Below, one piece after another: positions 54,878-64,000 of a stretch of DNA of 64,000 bases (positions within the stretch are counted from its first letter, which is position 1; each line of letters starts with the position of its first letter). The notes under the pieces are model-generated. The model was not told the origin of the DNA. It searched no databases and saw nothing but the letters and a program-made list of their open reading frames with translations. The stretch spans positions 1-64,000 of the forward strand of contig NZ_WJFC01000030.1 of the NCBI RefSeq assembly GCF_009725235.1, written 5' to 3'. Source of the DNA: Scytonema sp. UIC 10036. Lineage in GTDB: Bacteria; Cyanobacteriota; Cyanobacteriia; Cyanobacteriales; Nostocaceae. The translations under genes were made by a program, and so were the position numbers.

Positions 54878-55245
54878 TTAAATCGCCAAGACTTTACCTT
54901 TGTAAGTCCATTTAAAAGGTTTAGCCATTGTTTGATTAAAGTATTCAATAAAACTGAGTATTCGATTTTTTAAATCATCTTTACTAACGAAACTTGCCCG
55001 TTTAAGTAACTTGCGAACCAAAATGCTGAACCAAATCTCGATTTGATTTAGCCAGGAACAATGTTTGGGAGTGTAATGAAAAACAATTGTGTGTTCTGGA
55101 TCACTTAAAAAGGCTGCGCGAGATTTCATAGACTTGAGAATACCAGTTTTACCTTTAATACCTAAATCAATATTCAGCCCTTCTTTCTCTGCAACAAAGC
55201 GAACCAGCGACTCCGATTGGTGAGTATTAAGACAGTCCATTATCA
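54878..55245 (-). pseudogene. IS630-type transposase C-terminal part
   Basis: [20 protein letters not shown] opens the kept part, followed by [20 protein letters not shown] (with the DDE-type Asn/Glu region) and [16 protein letters not shown] at the end. The first half of the transposase is missing; the frame continues upstream into repeat DNA and antisense SDR. Dead. Confidence 0.75.
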
Positions 55246-55310
55246 AAGAGACGCGGGGCGTAGAGACACGGAGACGCGGAGAGTCCTTACGCCCCGGACG
55301 CGGGGCGACA

Positions 55311-55340
55311 GCCCTAAAGCGGTTTAAACCGCTTTGGGGC
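55311..55340. repeat. Perfect hairpin around AAAGCGGTTTAAACCGCTTT
   Basis: A 20-bp perfect palindrome extended by GCCC/GGGC. It stands between the transposase relic and the SDR gene, next to GC-rich ACGCGGGGCG repeat DNA. A dispersed repeat or terminator of the SDR gene. Confidence 0.6.
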
Positions 55341-55433
55341 TGAAAGTCAATCCTTGTAAAACTTTTGACGATTAGTTTAGTTTCGATCGCGTACAAAAAA
55401 TCTTTTTTGGCACAGTCCCGCCTTTTGCACTCC

Positions 55434-56264
55434 TTATCTGTAATCAGTGGATTCAGCCAGAGTACGCCATTGTGCCGTTTCTTGCTCGACGTAAGCGTTT
55501 TTCTCAGCAATTGCCTGAAGGGTGTCTGTCCCTAGAGGCAACCGCAGAGGTGGGGTATCTGCGTTGACGATCTCAAGGATCGCCTGGGCGAGTTTGGTGG
55601 GGTCTCCCGGTTGTTGATAGTTCAGTTCAGATGCGTGGTGACGGATTTTACCGACTGTCTGGGCGTAATCGGAAATTTCCATGGCTGTGCGCTGGAGCGA
55701 GCTGCCATCAAGGAAATTGGTCCGGAAGTATCCCGGCTCCACCACAGTGGCATGGATACCCAGAGGAGCTAATTCATCGTGCAGAGCTTCGGTAATGCCT
55801 TCAACTGCAAACTTGGTTGAGGAGTAGATGCCCCACCCTGGAGTGGAGCGGTAGCCCCCGATCGAGGATAGGTTAATAATGTGTCCGGAGCGGTGCTGAC
55901 GCATACTGGGCAACACGGCACGGGTCACATTCAACAGCCCGAAGACGTTCGTGCGGTATACCCGCTCAACTTCTTCTGCACTGGTTTCTTCAATGCCTCC
56001 GAGCAAACCGAATCCCGCATTGTTGACTAACACATCGATCTGCCCAAAGCGTTCCAGTCCGGCTGCAACTGCTGCTTTCACTTGAGCCTCGTCGGTAATA
56101 TCCAGGCTGAGCGTCAACACATTTTGACTGGACTCGAACTGATGCAAATCGGTTTTGTTGCGGGCGGTTGCAATTAATTGGTCACCAGCTGCCAAAACTG
56201 CTCGTGCGATTTCGGCTCCAATTCCACGGGAAGCACCTGTAATGAACCATGTTCTCTGAGTCAT
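55434..56264 (-). CDS. Short-chain dehydrogenase/reductase
   Basis: 276 residues. Classical [11 protein letters not shown] at 10-17, NNAGFG, Ser in NLSSIGG and the catalytic Tyr-Lys in YSSTK. Family pattern continues to the end ([20 protein letters not shown]). Divergent from the AraC regulator at 56587 with a 320-bp gap, the usual layout for a regulator and its target. Substrate unknown. Confidence 0.9.
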   Translation of the reverse strand: MTQRTWFITGASRGIGAEIARAVLAAGDQLIATARNKTDLHQFESSQNVLTLSLDITDEAQVKAAVAAGLERFGQIDVLVNNAGFGLLGGIEETSAEEVERVYRTNVFGLLNVTRAVLPSMRQHRSGHIINLSSIGGYRSTPGWGIYSSTKFAVEGITEALHDELAPLGIHATVVEPGYFRTNFLDGSSLQRTAMEISDYAQTVGKIRHHASELNYQQPGDPTKLAQAILEIVNADTPPLRLPLGTDTLQAIAEKNAYVEQETAQWRTLAESTDYR

Positions 56265-56586
56265 CTTTCGATCTCCTTACATTCAGTTAGTAACACAGCT
56301 AGATTCTTCAACCGACATCAATTCGTTTCTAATCAGTTGCAAGAGCGGTATTTTTGCTTTGTCCTCACCTCGATTTTGCGCTCGAAGCGATTTGGATTTG
56401 CTTGTTGTACCCTGCTCTCTTGCCTTATCCTTTCATTGGATTTTTGTTATAGGTTTATCATAGGTTTAAGTAGAAGGGTTATAAATACATAAATCTCGCA
56501 GATTATTGCCCGATCCTCTCAAGCAGTCAGAAAAGAATCCTCTATAATAATCGCAGCAACACGATTGGAGCGATCGATAAACTGCT

Positions 56587-57507
56587 ATGGCAATTGAACT
56601 CTTGAAACGCGAGAGGGCAAAGAACGCTTGTCAAGAACTGGTGGAACTAGTGACTCGCCATACGGATGACTTGGGGAACGGTATCCATTCAACTGCGATC
56701 GCTCAGTTGGAATTTATGCGGGAATCTGCTGCTCCTACAGCACTCTGTGCCGTATATGAACCGACTCTTTGCATTATTCTTCAAGGCAAAAAAGAAACCT
56801 TACTAGGAAAAGAAACCTATCAGTATGGCGCAGCTCAATATATCGTTGTCACAGTGGATTTACCGCTCAGTGGATACATTGTCGAAGCGACACCAGACAA
56901 ACCGTATCTAGGATTTAAGCTGAGCCTGGACGCAATTCAACTTTGGAATATTATTGACCAAATCCAGCACAGCCCAGATAAAAAAGAAACTTCAGTTAGA
57001 GGCTTGTTCGTTAGTGATGCTAATGCACCGTTGATTGATTGTGCCACCAGACTAACACGGCTGCTGGATACGCCCCAGGATATTCCATTCCTGGCACCGA
57101 TGATTATTCGCGAAATCTATTACCGCCTTTTAATTGGCGAACAAGACGAAGCAGTTCGGCAGATTGCGACATCAGGCAGCAATATGCAGCGCATTGCAGA
57201 AGTCATTAAACGCCTCAAAGCTGATTTTACAAAATCATTGCGCGTTGATGATTTGGCTCAGCAAGCGAGTATGTCTCCTGCATCATTCCATCGCCATTTC
57301 AAGGCAGTCACCTCAATGAGTCCATTGCAATATCAAAAACAGTTGAGATTATTGGAAGCACGTCGTCTGATGCTGAGTGAAAACGCTGATGCAACCCATG
57401 CGGCTTATCAAGTTGGTTATGAGAGTCCTTCACAGTTCAGTCGTGAATATTCCCGCTTATTTGGTGCCCCACCCATGAAGGATATTGAACGTTTACGAAT
57501 CACCTGA
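56587..57507 (+). CDS. AraC-family regulator (AraC_N type)
   Basis: 306 residues. Residues 30-190 form the AraC N-terminal domain (CAVYEPTLCIILQGKKETLL, YIVVTVDLPLSGYIVEATPD). Residues 205-300 are the double helix-turn-helix (LRVDDLAQQASMSPASFHRH, then ATHAAYQVGYESPSQFSREY). Probably controls the divergent SDR gene. Complete. Confidence 0.9.
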   Translation: MAIELLKRERAKNACQELVELVTRHTDDLGNGIHSTAIAQLEFMRESAAPTALCAVYEPTLCIILQGKKETLLGKETYQYGAAQYIVVTVDLPLSGYIVEATPDKPYLGFKLSLDAIQLWNIIDQIQHSPDKKETSVRGLFVSDANAPLIDCATRLTRLLDTPQDIPFLAPMIIREIYYRLLIGEQDEAVRQIATSGSNMQRIAEVIKRLKADFTKSLRVDDLAQQASMSPASFHRHFKAVTSMSPLQYQKQLRLLEARRLMLSENADATHAAYQVGYESPSQFSREYSRLFGAPPMKDIERLRIT

Positions 57508-57522
57508 ACATTGAAGTTCGCT

Positions 57523-57730
57523 ACATATTTCCAGGACTGGCTCAACCGCTTTATCGCTTGAAGGGCATAGTATTGCTGCTGCCTTCCTCCTGCCCATTCT
57601 CCCGCGTCCCAATTTGACGACGACAGGTGCATTGGTGACTCGGTTGTTGTTTGAAGACACCCGTACCGTTGGGGCGGCGTTCCTCAAGCGCAGAACAATT
57701 AAATCGCGTTTTAACTCAAAGAACTTGAGT
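57523..57730 (+). pseudogene. SDR 3-prime scrap and unknown remnant
   Basis: TTTCCAGGACTGGCTCAACC (57528 on) repeats the last codons of the NmrA-like gene at 60816-61559 (FQDWLNR). It is followed by a frame with AAAFLLPILPRPNLTTTGAL, then VTRLLFEDTRTVGAAFL that looks like a lost membrane-protein piece. Marks a duplication or deletion breakpoint. Confidence 0.45.
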
Positions 57731-57867
57731 GGTCTAAATTGAGCACGAGCGCTCAGAATGAAAAGTAACTAAAATCGCTCAAGGGCGAAATGGAACCAAA
57801 AGTTCAAGGCTTTTCGCTCCTTTTGCTACACTTTGTCAGCTTTTGTCCTGTATAAAAGAAAACAAAC

Positions 57868-58590
57868 ATGAATGACTTATTAGCATTAACCATCAACGCG
57901 CACGGCGGCATAGAGCGGTGGAAGCAGTTTAAAGCAGTTTCTGCACACTTGGTGAATGGTGGGGCACTGTGGAACATCAAAGGCAAAGCTGGAATGTTGG
58001 ATGATATCGATGTAACCGTTGACCTGCACCGCCAATGGGCATCTCATACCCCCTTTGGCGCTCCCAATCAACATACTTCAATGGAAGCAGAACGGGTGGC
58101 AATTGAAGCCACGGATGGCACAGCGATCGAAGAACTACTGCATCCGCGAGCGTCCTTTAAGGATCACACCCAGGAAACCCCGTGGACGAACCTTCAGTTA
58201 GCCTATTTTATTGGTTATGCGATGTGGACTTATTTAACCAGCCCGTTCACCTTCACCTTGCCCGGTTATGAAGTAGAAGAAATGGAACCCTGGCAGGAAA
58301 ACGGCGAGAACTGGCGAAGACTGCAAGTTACTTTTCCGCCCTACATCGCCACCCACAGTAAAGTGCAGACCTTTTACATCGACAAGGATGGGTTAATCCG
58401 ACGCCACGATTACGATGTGGAAATTAGCAAGGGCACACCTGCTGTGCATTATCTTTCCCATCATACAGAGGTATCGGGAATTATCGTGCCCACCAAGCGT
58501 CTGGTTTACATCCGGCAGCCTGATTTGTCACCGCTCAAGGAACCCCTTATTGTGTCGATCCAACTCAGCGACATCAATCTTATCCTTTAA
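57868..58590 (+). CDS. Conserved-looking hypothetical protein
   Basis: 240 residues from ATG. Starts NDLLALTINAHGGIERWKQF, then VNGGALWNIKGK and ends with strand-rich PTKRLVYIRQPDL. The pattern suggests a LolA-like or other beta-rich soluble protein without signal peptide. I recall similar proteins beside SDR genes but cannot name a family. Reads as an intact gene. Confidence 0.6.
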   Translation: MNDLLALTINAHGGIERWKQFKAVSAHLVNGGALWNIKGKAGMLDDIDVTVDLHRQWASHTPFGAPNQHTSMEAERVAIEATDGTAIEELLHPRASFKDHTQETPWTNLQLAYFIGYAMWTYLTSPFTFTLPGYEVEEMEPWQENGENWRRLQVTFPPYIATHSKVQTFYIDKDGLIRRHDYDVEISKGTPAVHYLSHHTEVSGIIVPTKRLVYIRQPDLSPLKEPLIVSIQLSDINLIL

Positions 58591-58775
58591 GTCACAGGTA
58601 TGGTGACAAATTCTCACGATATTTCGGTAGTTACCCCCTCCCGCGCCCCCAAAGGAGAGGTCGCCGATTTCCCATACCAAACTCCTTAATTATGATTATG
58701 TAATAATGGTTACATAATCATAACAAGGAAAGATATGGCGCTCTCCGTCTTTTTGACCACCCGCCAGACAGGGAC

Positions 58776-58800
58776 TTGACATTCGGACAAAAACGTCCGA
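58776..58800 (+). promoter_or_regulatory. hicAB promoter/operator
   Basis: TTGACA (58776-58781) is followed at once by TCGGAC, spacer, GTCCGA (58783-58800), a 6-bp inverted repeat where a repressor would block polymerase. Ten bases before hicA. HicB or the HicAB complex is the expected ligand. Confidence 0.6.
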
Positions 58801-58810
58801 CACTGTTTCT

Positions 58811-59023
58811 ATGAAGGGAAGCGAATTTGTCAAGAAGGTGGAGCAACTTGGAAAGAGTCGCGGGATAACGGTTTCCGTCAACAAGGAATGCGGGAAGGGA
58901 AGTCACGTCACACTTTACTTCGGTTCCCGATTCACAGTTGTTCGTAACCTCAAAGATGAACTCAAAAAGGGAACTCTTCACAGTATGCTGAAGCAGCTTG
59001 GTCTTTCGTTGGGTGACTTGTAG
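58811..59023 (+). CDS. hicA: HicA mRNA interferase toxin
   Basis: 70 residues. KGSEFVKKVEQLGKSRG, then the double-stranded RNA-binding-like core with catalytic His in KGSHVTLYFGSR and LKKGTLHSMLKQLGLSLGDL. Typical HicA length is about 60-80. The antitoxin starts 11 bp later. Its GC content is higher than the surroundings, suggesting transfer. Confidence 0.9.
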   Translation: MKGSEFVKKVEQLGKSRGITVSVNKECGKGSHVTLYFGSRFTVVRNLKDELKKGTLHSMLKQLGLSLGDL

Positions 59024-59034
59024 TAAGGGAGAAT

Positions 59035-59469
59035 ATGAGTATGGAGCGGTTTTCATTTCCGGTTACCCTCACGCCTGATAAGGATGACGGCGGATTCGTC
59101 GTCACGTTTCGTGATGTCCCTGAAGCGATTACGCAAGGGGATACCGTTGATGAGGCTTTGAGCGAGGCGGCTGATTGCTTAGAGGAAGCGATTGCGGCGT
59201 ACATTGCCAACGAGAAGGATATTCCCGTGCCATCGAAGCTTGAGCGTGAGGAAAAACTCGTTCACCTACCGTTACAGATGGCAATGAAAGCAGCGGTTCA
59301 TATTGCAATTCGCGAGGCGGCAATCACTAAGAGTGAGCTTGCCCGGAGGATGAATATCGACGAGAAGGAGGCAAGGAGAATCGTCGATCCTCACTACAAC
59401 ACGAAGCTTCCGAAAATCGAGAAAGCTCTTCATGCTCTTGGAAGACACGTAGAGCTTCGGATGTTTTGA
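59035..59469 (+). CDS. hicB: HicB antitoxin
   Basis: 144 residues. N-terminal partial RNase H-like HicB domain (DKDDGGFVVTFRDVPEAITQ, then GDTVDEALSEAADCLEEAIA) and a C-terminal DNA-binding helix-turn-helix (ITKSELARRMNIDEKEARRI). Neutralises HicA and autoregulates. After it, 59470-59867 is a GC-rich tail and then AT-rich DNA with no gene that I can support. Confidence 0.9.
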   Translation: MSMERFSFPVTLTPDKDDGGFVVTFRDVPEAITQGDTVDEALSEAADCLEEAIAAYIANEKDIPVPSKLEREEKLVHLPLQMAMKAAVHIAIREAAITKSELARRMNIDEKEARRIVDPHYNTKLPKIEKALHALGRHVELRMF

Positions 59470-59867
59470 TCGTGAGAGCGGCGCTCGTGGTACTTGTTTC
59501 CGTTCCCGATGAAGCACTGCCGGGACTCGTTGCGCGTGTCGAGCGACAAGCGCCCCGGAAAGACGCTGCAAAAAAAATGACATCAAATTTCACTTCGTGA
59601 CCTTGAGCTTCCCCTAACTTTAGCGTGTTGATTTTTCCTACTAGCAAGTTTTGATTTCAGTATTTATAAGATTTTGTGTCATTAATTTATCTTATTCATT
59701 TCGGTTTATACATTAGTCTTCGATCTTTTTTCAGAAAATTTACGTATGTATTAATTAAATTATGCTAAATTTTACTTAAGCCTATAATTTTTGTCGGTTA
59801 ACAGATTATTTGTCGTTATTCACACAATACTGTCGTCGAAAGTAAAAGTCACTCAAGTGTAGGCAGA

Positions 59868-60749
59868 TCAAGAATTGCTTGAGCATATAAGTACAGCACA
59901 AGTGCTCCCGATATGTATACTCTGGTGCGAAGGAGTAACATATATCAGCTTTGCATTTTTGGGAAGACACTCCACTTGCAATCCTTGTGCATCCACTGGG
60001 ACTCCAACCACTTTTGCGCCATAGGACTCGAAAAGAAGACGTATAGGAGGATAGCCCGGATCTTCCACTGCTACCACTGTTTGTGGTTCAATCAGAACTC
60101 GCGCAATTAAATCAAATGCTTGCTGTGCGCCATTAGTCACAATTACGTTGTCTAGATGACACCTGACTGCACGGCTGAAGGACACGTATTTGACGATCGC
60201 TTCCCGTAATTCTCTCATTCCTTCTGGCAGTCCATATCCTACAGGTGCTTCAGCCAAACGACGCGAACAAAAAGCTAATATGCGCCGCCACTCGTCAAAG
60301 GGAAATCTCGGTTTATCAGGAAGACTGATGGAAAAGTTATACATCAAATTTGCTGGTGCAGGAGGTAACAATTCAGCACCTGTTAACTGTTGCCAAAAAG
60401 GTTTGATCTCAATAGCCGATTGTTTGAGATTGTGAAAGTAGCGATCGCTTGAAACAATATCAGCAACGAAAGTACCTGCACCAACGTGTCCGTCTAGCAA
60501 TCCATCACTCATGAGCAAATCATAAGCCTGCATCACCGTATTTCGAGAAACACCCAACCGAGTCGCCAGTTCGCGAGTTGGTAGTAGTTGCTCGCCTGCA
60601 CGCAAACGCCCATCCAAAATGGCTGCCCGAAGCTGTCGATAAATTTGCCCGGTTAAATCGTGACGTTCAGCCAGCGTCAGATGAAACTCCATACCGTTTC
60701 CTACTGAAATTGGACTATTCAAATTTATAATAATTGGATCTTCAGTCAA
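59868..60749 (-). pseudogene. MocR-type GntR regulator, C-terminus lost
   Basis: 293 residues. N-terminal winged helix (QIYRQLRAAILDGRLRAGEQ, LATRLGVSRNTVMQAYDLLM) followed by a PLP aminotransferase-like domain (VGYGLPEGMRELREAI, VTNGAQQAFDLIARVL, VEDPGYPPIRLLFESYGAKV). The family pattern stops at LIYVTPSHQ and the next 18 residues are junk, so the PLP-Lys region and about 170 residues are gone. Divergent from the NmrA-like gene it presumably controlled. DNA binding might survive, effector response would not. Confidence 0.75.
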
Positions 60750-60815
60750 ACCAAAATCCGCTCTAACTTTAAATTATCAACTTTAAACCAATGCTTGTTT
60801 TACAGGAGTCTTGAT
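60661..60815. promoter_or_regulatory. MocR-SDR control region, copy 2
   Basis: Parental-looking copy of 49988-50142, between the divergent regulator and NmrA-like gene. Contains ATTTATAATAATTGGATC and the leader AATGCTTGTTTTACAGGAGT before the start. Exactly 155 bp to the ATG in both copies. Confidence 0.7.
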
Positions 60816-61559
60816 ATGAAAATTGTTATAGTTGGCGGCAGTGGGCGGCTCGGTAAAAAACTGGTAAAAAGTCTTCGCTCGCGCGGACATGAGGCAGTAG
60901 CAGCATCCCCTTCATCGGGTGTCAATGCCGTTACAGGTGAGGGACTGTCTAAGGTGCTGGTGGATGCCAAGGTTGTCGTCGATGCCACAAGCTCACCATC
61001 TTTTGAAGATAAGGCGGTGTTGGAGTTCTTCCTTCAGTCATCCCGGAATCTGCTGGCGGCTGAGGCTCTTGCTGGTGTGAGTCATCACGTTGCCGTGTCG
61101 ATCGCTGGTGTCGATCGCATCCCCGATAGTGGCTATATGCGGGCGAAAGTCGCCCAGGAAAAGCTAATCCAGTCCGCAGAGATCCCCTACACGATTCTCC
61201 GTGCTACCCAGTTCTTCGAGTTCGTAGAAACGATCGTCGCCCAATTTCCCACTGATGGGCAAACGGTTCGCGTGCCTTCTGCCTTTATCCAGCCCATCCT
61301 GACAGATGACGTTGCAGATGCGCTGGTCGATATTACACTTGGAGTACCCATAAACGGCATCGTCGAACTGGGTGGTCCAGAGCGGTTCCGTTTCGACGAA
61401 CTCATTCAACAATTCTTGAATGCAAACCAGGATGCACGTCAGGCGATCGTGGACAGCGATGCCCGTTACTTTGGAGCAAAGTTGAGCGATCGCTCTCTGA
61501 TTCCAGAAGACAACTCCCGCATCGGTTCAACCCGTTTCCAGGACTGGCTCAACCGCTAA
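60816..61559 (+). CDS. NmrA-like NAD(P)-binding protein
   Basis: 247 residues from ATG 60816 (MKIVIVGGSGRLGKKLVKSL), 5-prime site AGGAG. Atypical SDR: Rossmann GGSGRLG, then VSIAGVDRIPDSGYMRAKVA with the Tyr/Lys pair, PYTILRATQFFEFVETIVAQ, and VELGGPERFRFDELIQQFL. Shares its upstream region with the frameshifted epimerase at 50143. Substrate unknown. Confidence 0.85.
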   Translation: MKIVIVGGSGRLGKKLVKSLRSRGHEAVAASPSSGVNAVTGEGLSKVLVDAKVVVDATSSPSFEDKAVLEFFLQSSRNLLAAEALAGVSHHVAVSIAGVDRIPDSGYMRAKVAQEKLIQSAEIPYTILRATQFFEFVETIVAQFPTDGQTVRVPSAFIQPILTDDVADALVDITLGVPINGIVELGGPERFRFDELIQQFLNANQDARQAIVDSDARYFGAKLSDRSLIPEDNSRIGSTRFQDWLNR

Positions 61560-61581
61560 ATTTTTCTCGCGAGTTGCATTC

Positions 61582-62034
61582 ATGACTCTCGCCATATTCA
61601 CAGCGCTCTCCATATTCGCAACTCTCCCCGTATTCGCAGCTTCAGCCAACGATCGGTCTAATGATACGTCTAAGGTAACACTGGTTTTCGATAAGCCGGA
61701 GGCTTAACGGCTGAAGCCGTATCGCGTCCTTCCCAATGTGCCTGGAAAGAGTGTGAAAGGCCTCTTGGTTGAATATCAGCCAGGTGGCTCAACACCCGCG
61801 CATACGCATGCAGCCTCGGCTTTCATCTATGCAACAGTGCTCTTGGGTGCAATTCGTAGCAAAATCAATGACGAGCCGGAGGAGGTGTATCACGCTGGCG
61901 AAAACTTTGTCGAAGTACCTGGCGATCGTCATGTTGTCAGCGCAAATGCCAGTGATACTCAAAGAGCACGCCTGCTAGCCGTCTTTGTCGTCGATACCAA
62001 TGAAGAGAACCTGACCACACCGGACGACGAGTAA
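61582..62034 (+). pseudogene. Exported cupin protein with an internal stop
   Basis: ATG 61582 gives a signal peptide (MTLAIFTALSIFATLPVFAA) and TLVFDKPEA, then TAA at 61705. The same frame continues LKPYRVLPNVPGKSVKGLLV with a cupin core (GGSTPAHTHAASAFIYATVL, ENFVEVPGDRHVVSANAS) to 62034. A single stop separates leader and domain. GTG 61738 could start a cytosolic cupin, but the export form is broken. Confidence 0.65.
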
Positions 62035-62362
62035 GACGCAAAATTGCACACCTTAATTAATACATGGAGAGCAAGATTGAGGTAAAATACCATTCTCTCT
62101 ACATAAGTAGTGGGGAATTGCTGTGTTGAACAACACAAAATTGGAGATTTTTTTGCCATTGCTCTTGCCTAAAATGCAAATAAGCATTTATACTTATTTA
62201 TAAATCGTTGCCATTCCATAGAAAAAGCTTTGCAGTGCTTCATGCTATTTAAAGCAGTCTTAAGATTGCTCACAATAGCTGACGTTCTGTTGCAAAATAT
62301 CAATGTGAGGAGCGAATTCCGAGAGTGTATTCGCGGTACACTCAAATAGGTTTGTTTGAAAG

Positions 62363-62418
62363 CGATAAGCCGGGTACGGCTTGCGCTTCACGATAAGCTG
62401 GGTACAGCTTGCGCTTCG
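62363..62418. repeat. Tandem 28-bp repeat
   Basis: CGATAAGCCGGGTACGGCTT and CGATAAGCTGGGTACAGCTT head two adjacent 28-bp units; the change in GGGTACGGC/GGGTACAGC keeps part of the inner pairing. It is the only structure seen in the gap 62035-62532 upstream of the transketolase-like gene. Confidence 0.55.
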
Positions 62419-62532
62419 CGAACGCGAGTAAATTTTCCCAAAATCTACCATAAACGTACTGTTCTCTTTCGCGGCGAACCGCAATTGATAACGGTTGCTT
62501 GTGTAAGTTACTGACATTCAGGAATATTAACC

Positions 62533-64000
62533 ATGACTACTGCTGTAGCTGCTAGCTTTCCGATTAATCTTAGCGCTTACAAAAAAATAGCGCTAGACCC
62601 AAGCAATCCTAACCTGACCAGCGAGCAACGAGAAACACTCAAAGCTAACATTCAGCTTTGCCGCGATGCAATTGTTTTCTTTACCGCCACAGGTGCTGCT
62701 AAAGGTGTGGGCGGACATACTGGCGGTGCTTACGATACAGTACCAGAAGTAGTCATTCTTGATGCATTCTTCCGAGGAGCACCCGATAAATTTGTCCCGA
62801 TCTTCTTTGATGAAGCAGGACACCGCGTTGCAACCCAATACCTGATGGCTGTTTTGCACGGCGAGTTGGATGCTGAAAGCCTTGTCCATTACCGCGAAGC
62901 TCATGCAAAATTGCCCGGACACCCCGAACTTGGCTTAACACCTGGCGTGAAATTTAGCTCTGGACGATTGGGACACGTTTGGCCTTACATTAATGGTGTA
63001 GCATTAGCTAATCCCAACAAAGTTATTGTCTGCTTGGGTTCTGATGGTTCGCAGCAGGAAGGCAATGATGCAGAAGCAGCACGTTTGGCAGTTGCTCAAA
63101 ATCTTAACGTCAAACTTATCATTGATGATAATGATGTGACTATCGCCGGACATCCTTCAGAGTATTTACCAGGTTTTAGTGTTGCTAAGACACTTGAAGG
63201 TCACGGCTTGACTGTCAATGAAGGTGATGGCGAAGACTTAGACGAGCTCTACCGCCGCCTTTGTGCAGCAGTTACCCAGCCAGGACCTGTTGCTTTAGTC
63301 AACAAGCGGAAAATGGCTGTGGGAATTGAAGGTATCGAAGGTTCAACCCACGGTCATGATGTGATACCTGTAGATAAAGCGATCGCATACTTAGAAAAGC
63401 GTGGATTAACTGAAGCTGTCAACTACCTCAAGAGCATACCCAAGCCCAAGCAAAGCTACACATTCCTCGGTGTCAGCGACAAATGGGGTTCCAACCGCAA
63501 CGTATTTGGCGAAGCAGTAGTTTCCGTCCTCAGCCGCTTGAGTGAAGCTGAACGCAAGGAAAAGGTACTGTGTATCGATAGCGACCTAGAAGGTTCTTGC
63601 GGGTTGAAGAAGATTCACGATGCATACCCAGAAATCTTCGTCAGTTCTGGAATTATGGAGAGAGGGAACTTCTCCGCCGCCGCCGGATTTGGAATGGAGA
63701 AAGGAAAGCAAGGTATCTTCGGTACCTTCAGCGCCTTTTTAGAAATGTGTATTTCTGAAATCACAATGGCGCGGTTGAACTATTCCAACGTTTTGTGTCA
63801 CTTCTCCCACTCCGGAATCGATGACATGGCAGATAACACCTGTCACTTCGGCTTAAACAATATGTTTGCCGATAACGGGTTGGATGATGGCTACGAAACA
63901 CGGCTTTACTTCCCTGCAGATGCGGCTCAAATGAAAGCGTGTGTTGAAGCAGTGTTCTTCGATCCTGGTTTGCGGTTTATCTTCTCCACCCGTTCTAAAG
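62533..64000 (+). CDS. Transketolase-like TPP enzyme (partial)
   Basis: Starts ATG 62533 (MTTAVAASFPINLSAYKKIA) and stays open to the window end, 489 residues so far. TPP-binding segment LGSDGSQQEGNDAEAARLAV, then VKLIIDDNDVTIAGHP; pyrimidine-binding part VLCIDSDLEGSCGLKKIHDA with ERGNFSAAAGFGMEKGKQGI and CHFSHSGIDDMADNTCHFGL. Transketolases move two-carbon units in the Calvin and pentose phosphate cycles; this divergent form differs from the main cyanobacterial tktA and its substrate is uncertain. No stop within the window. Confidence 0.85.
   Translation, partial: MTTAVAASFPINLSAYKKIALDPSNPNLTSEQRETLKANIQLCRDAIVFFTATGAAKGVGGHTGGAYDTVPEVVILDAFFRGAPDKFVPIFFDEAGHRVATQYLMAVLHGELDAESLVHYREAHAKLPGHPELGLTPGVKFSSGRLGHVWPYINGVALANPNKVIVCLGSDGSQQEGNDAEAARLAVAQNLNVKLIIDDNDVTIAGHPSEYLPGFSVAKTLEGHGLTVNEGDGEDLDELYRRLCAAVTQPGPVALVNKRKMAVGIEGIEGSTHGHDVIPVDKAIAYLEKRGLTEAVNYLKSIPKPKQSYTFLGVSDKWGSNRNVFGEAVVSVLSRLSEAERKEKVLCIDSDLEGSCGLKKIHDAYPEIFVSSGIMERGNFSAAAGFGMEKGKQGIFGTFSAFLEMCISEITMARLNYSNVLCHFSHSGIDDMADNTCHFGLNNMFADNGLDDGYETRLYFPADAAQMKACVEAVFFDPGLRFIFSTRSK

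Overview
The window looks like chromosome from a filamentous, probably heterocyst-forming cyanobacterium (Nostocales-like); no species can be named from sequence alone. Reasons: many HIP1-type GCGATCGC octamers, heptad tandem repeats (CCCAAAT type) before genes, a fused TrpE-TrpG, a psbA (D1) fragment, a cyanobacteriochrome protein, a giant Ser/Thr kinase-AAA-histidine kinase hybrid, four Uma2 genes, bestrophin, slipin and many dispersed inverted repeats. Coding density is low, and decayed gene fragments are common.

Layout. 0-9 kb: trpEG, then fragments (MATE transporter, ProV-type ATPase, a LysR/AAA chimera), a 1.2-kb element with 14-bp terminal inverted repeats and two arrays of a 15-bp palindrome around a small ribbon-helix-helix gene, one Uma2 gene and a bestrophin. 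9.1-12.7 kb: a 1191-residue nitric oxide synthase carrying its own reductase modules and two EF-hands. 12.7-17.4 kb: a MITE with an 8-bp target duplication, an aldo/keto reductase, a dead SDR, and a PARIS-like ariA-ariB pair with ariB truncated. 18-21.4 kb: an EAL-cyanobacteriochrome-GGDEF protein convergent with a class-A beta-lactamase-like protein. 21.6-28 kb: gene scraps, a second end of the palindrome element, and a 1274-residue protein joining chitin binding, GH18 chitinase, a repeat propeller and a CdtB-like nuclease, next to a LysM mini-protein. 28.7-32 kb: a propeller-less tricorn protease and a slipin. 32.1-33.5 kb: a duplicated unit with tRNA-like genes. 34.5 kb: the psbA fragment. 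35.3-43 kb: the hybrid kinase, a HAD hydrolase and a methyltransferase. 43.3-45.2 kb: rtcB interrupted by both a mini-intein and a group I intron. 45.4-50 kb: ATP-grasp, three Uma2 genes, a methyltransferase. 50-62 kb: an accessory region with a frameshifted epimerase, an RTX protein, higBA, transposase scraps, an SDR/AraC pair, hicAB, a truncated MocR regulator, an NmrA-like gene and a broken cupin. 62.5 kb to the end: a transketolase-like gene running off the window.

The genes do not form one pathway. The strongest biology is in single genes with unusual architecture (NOS, the GH18-CdtB fusion, the light-responsive c-di-GMP protein, and rtcB with two self-splicing elements) and in small mobile or decaying modules. 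All functions are read from motifs; nothing was searched or computed.
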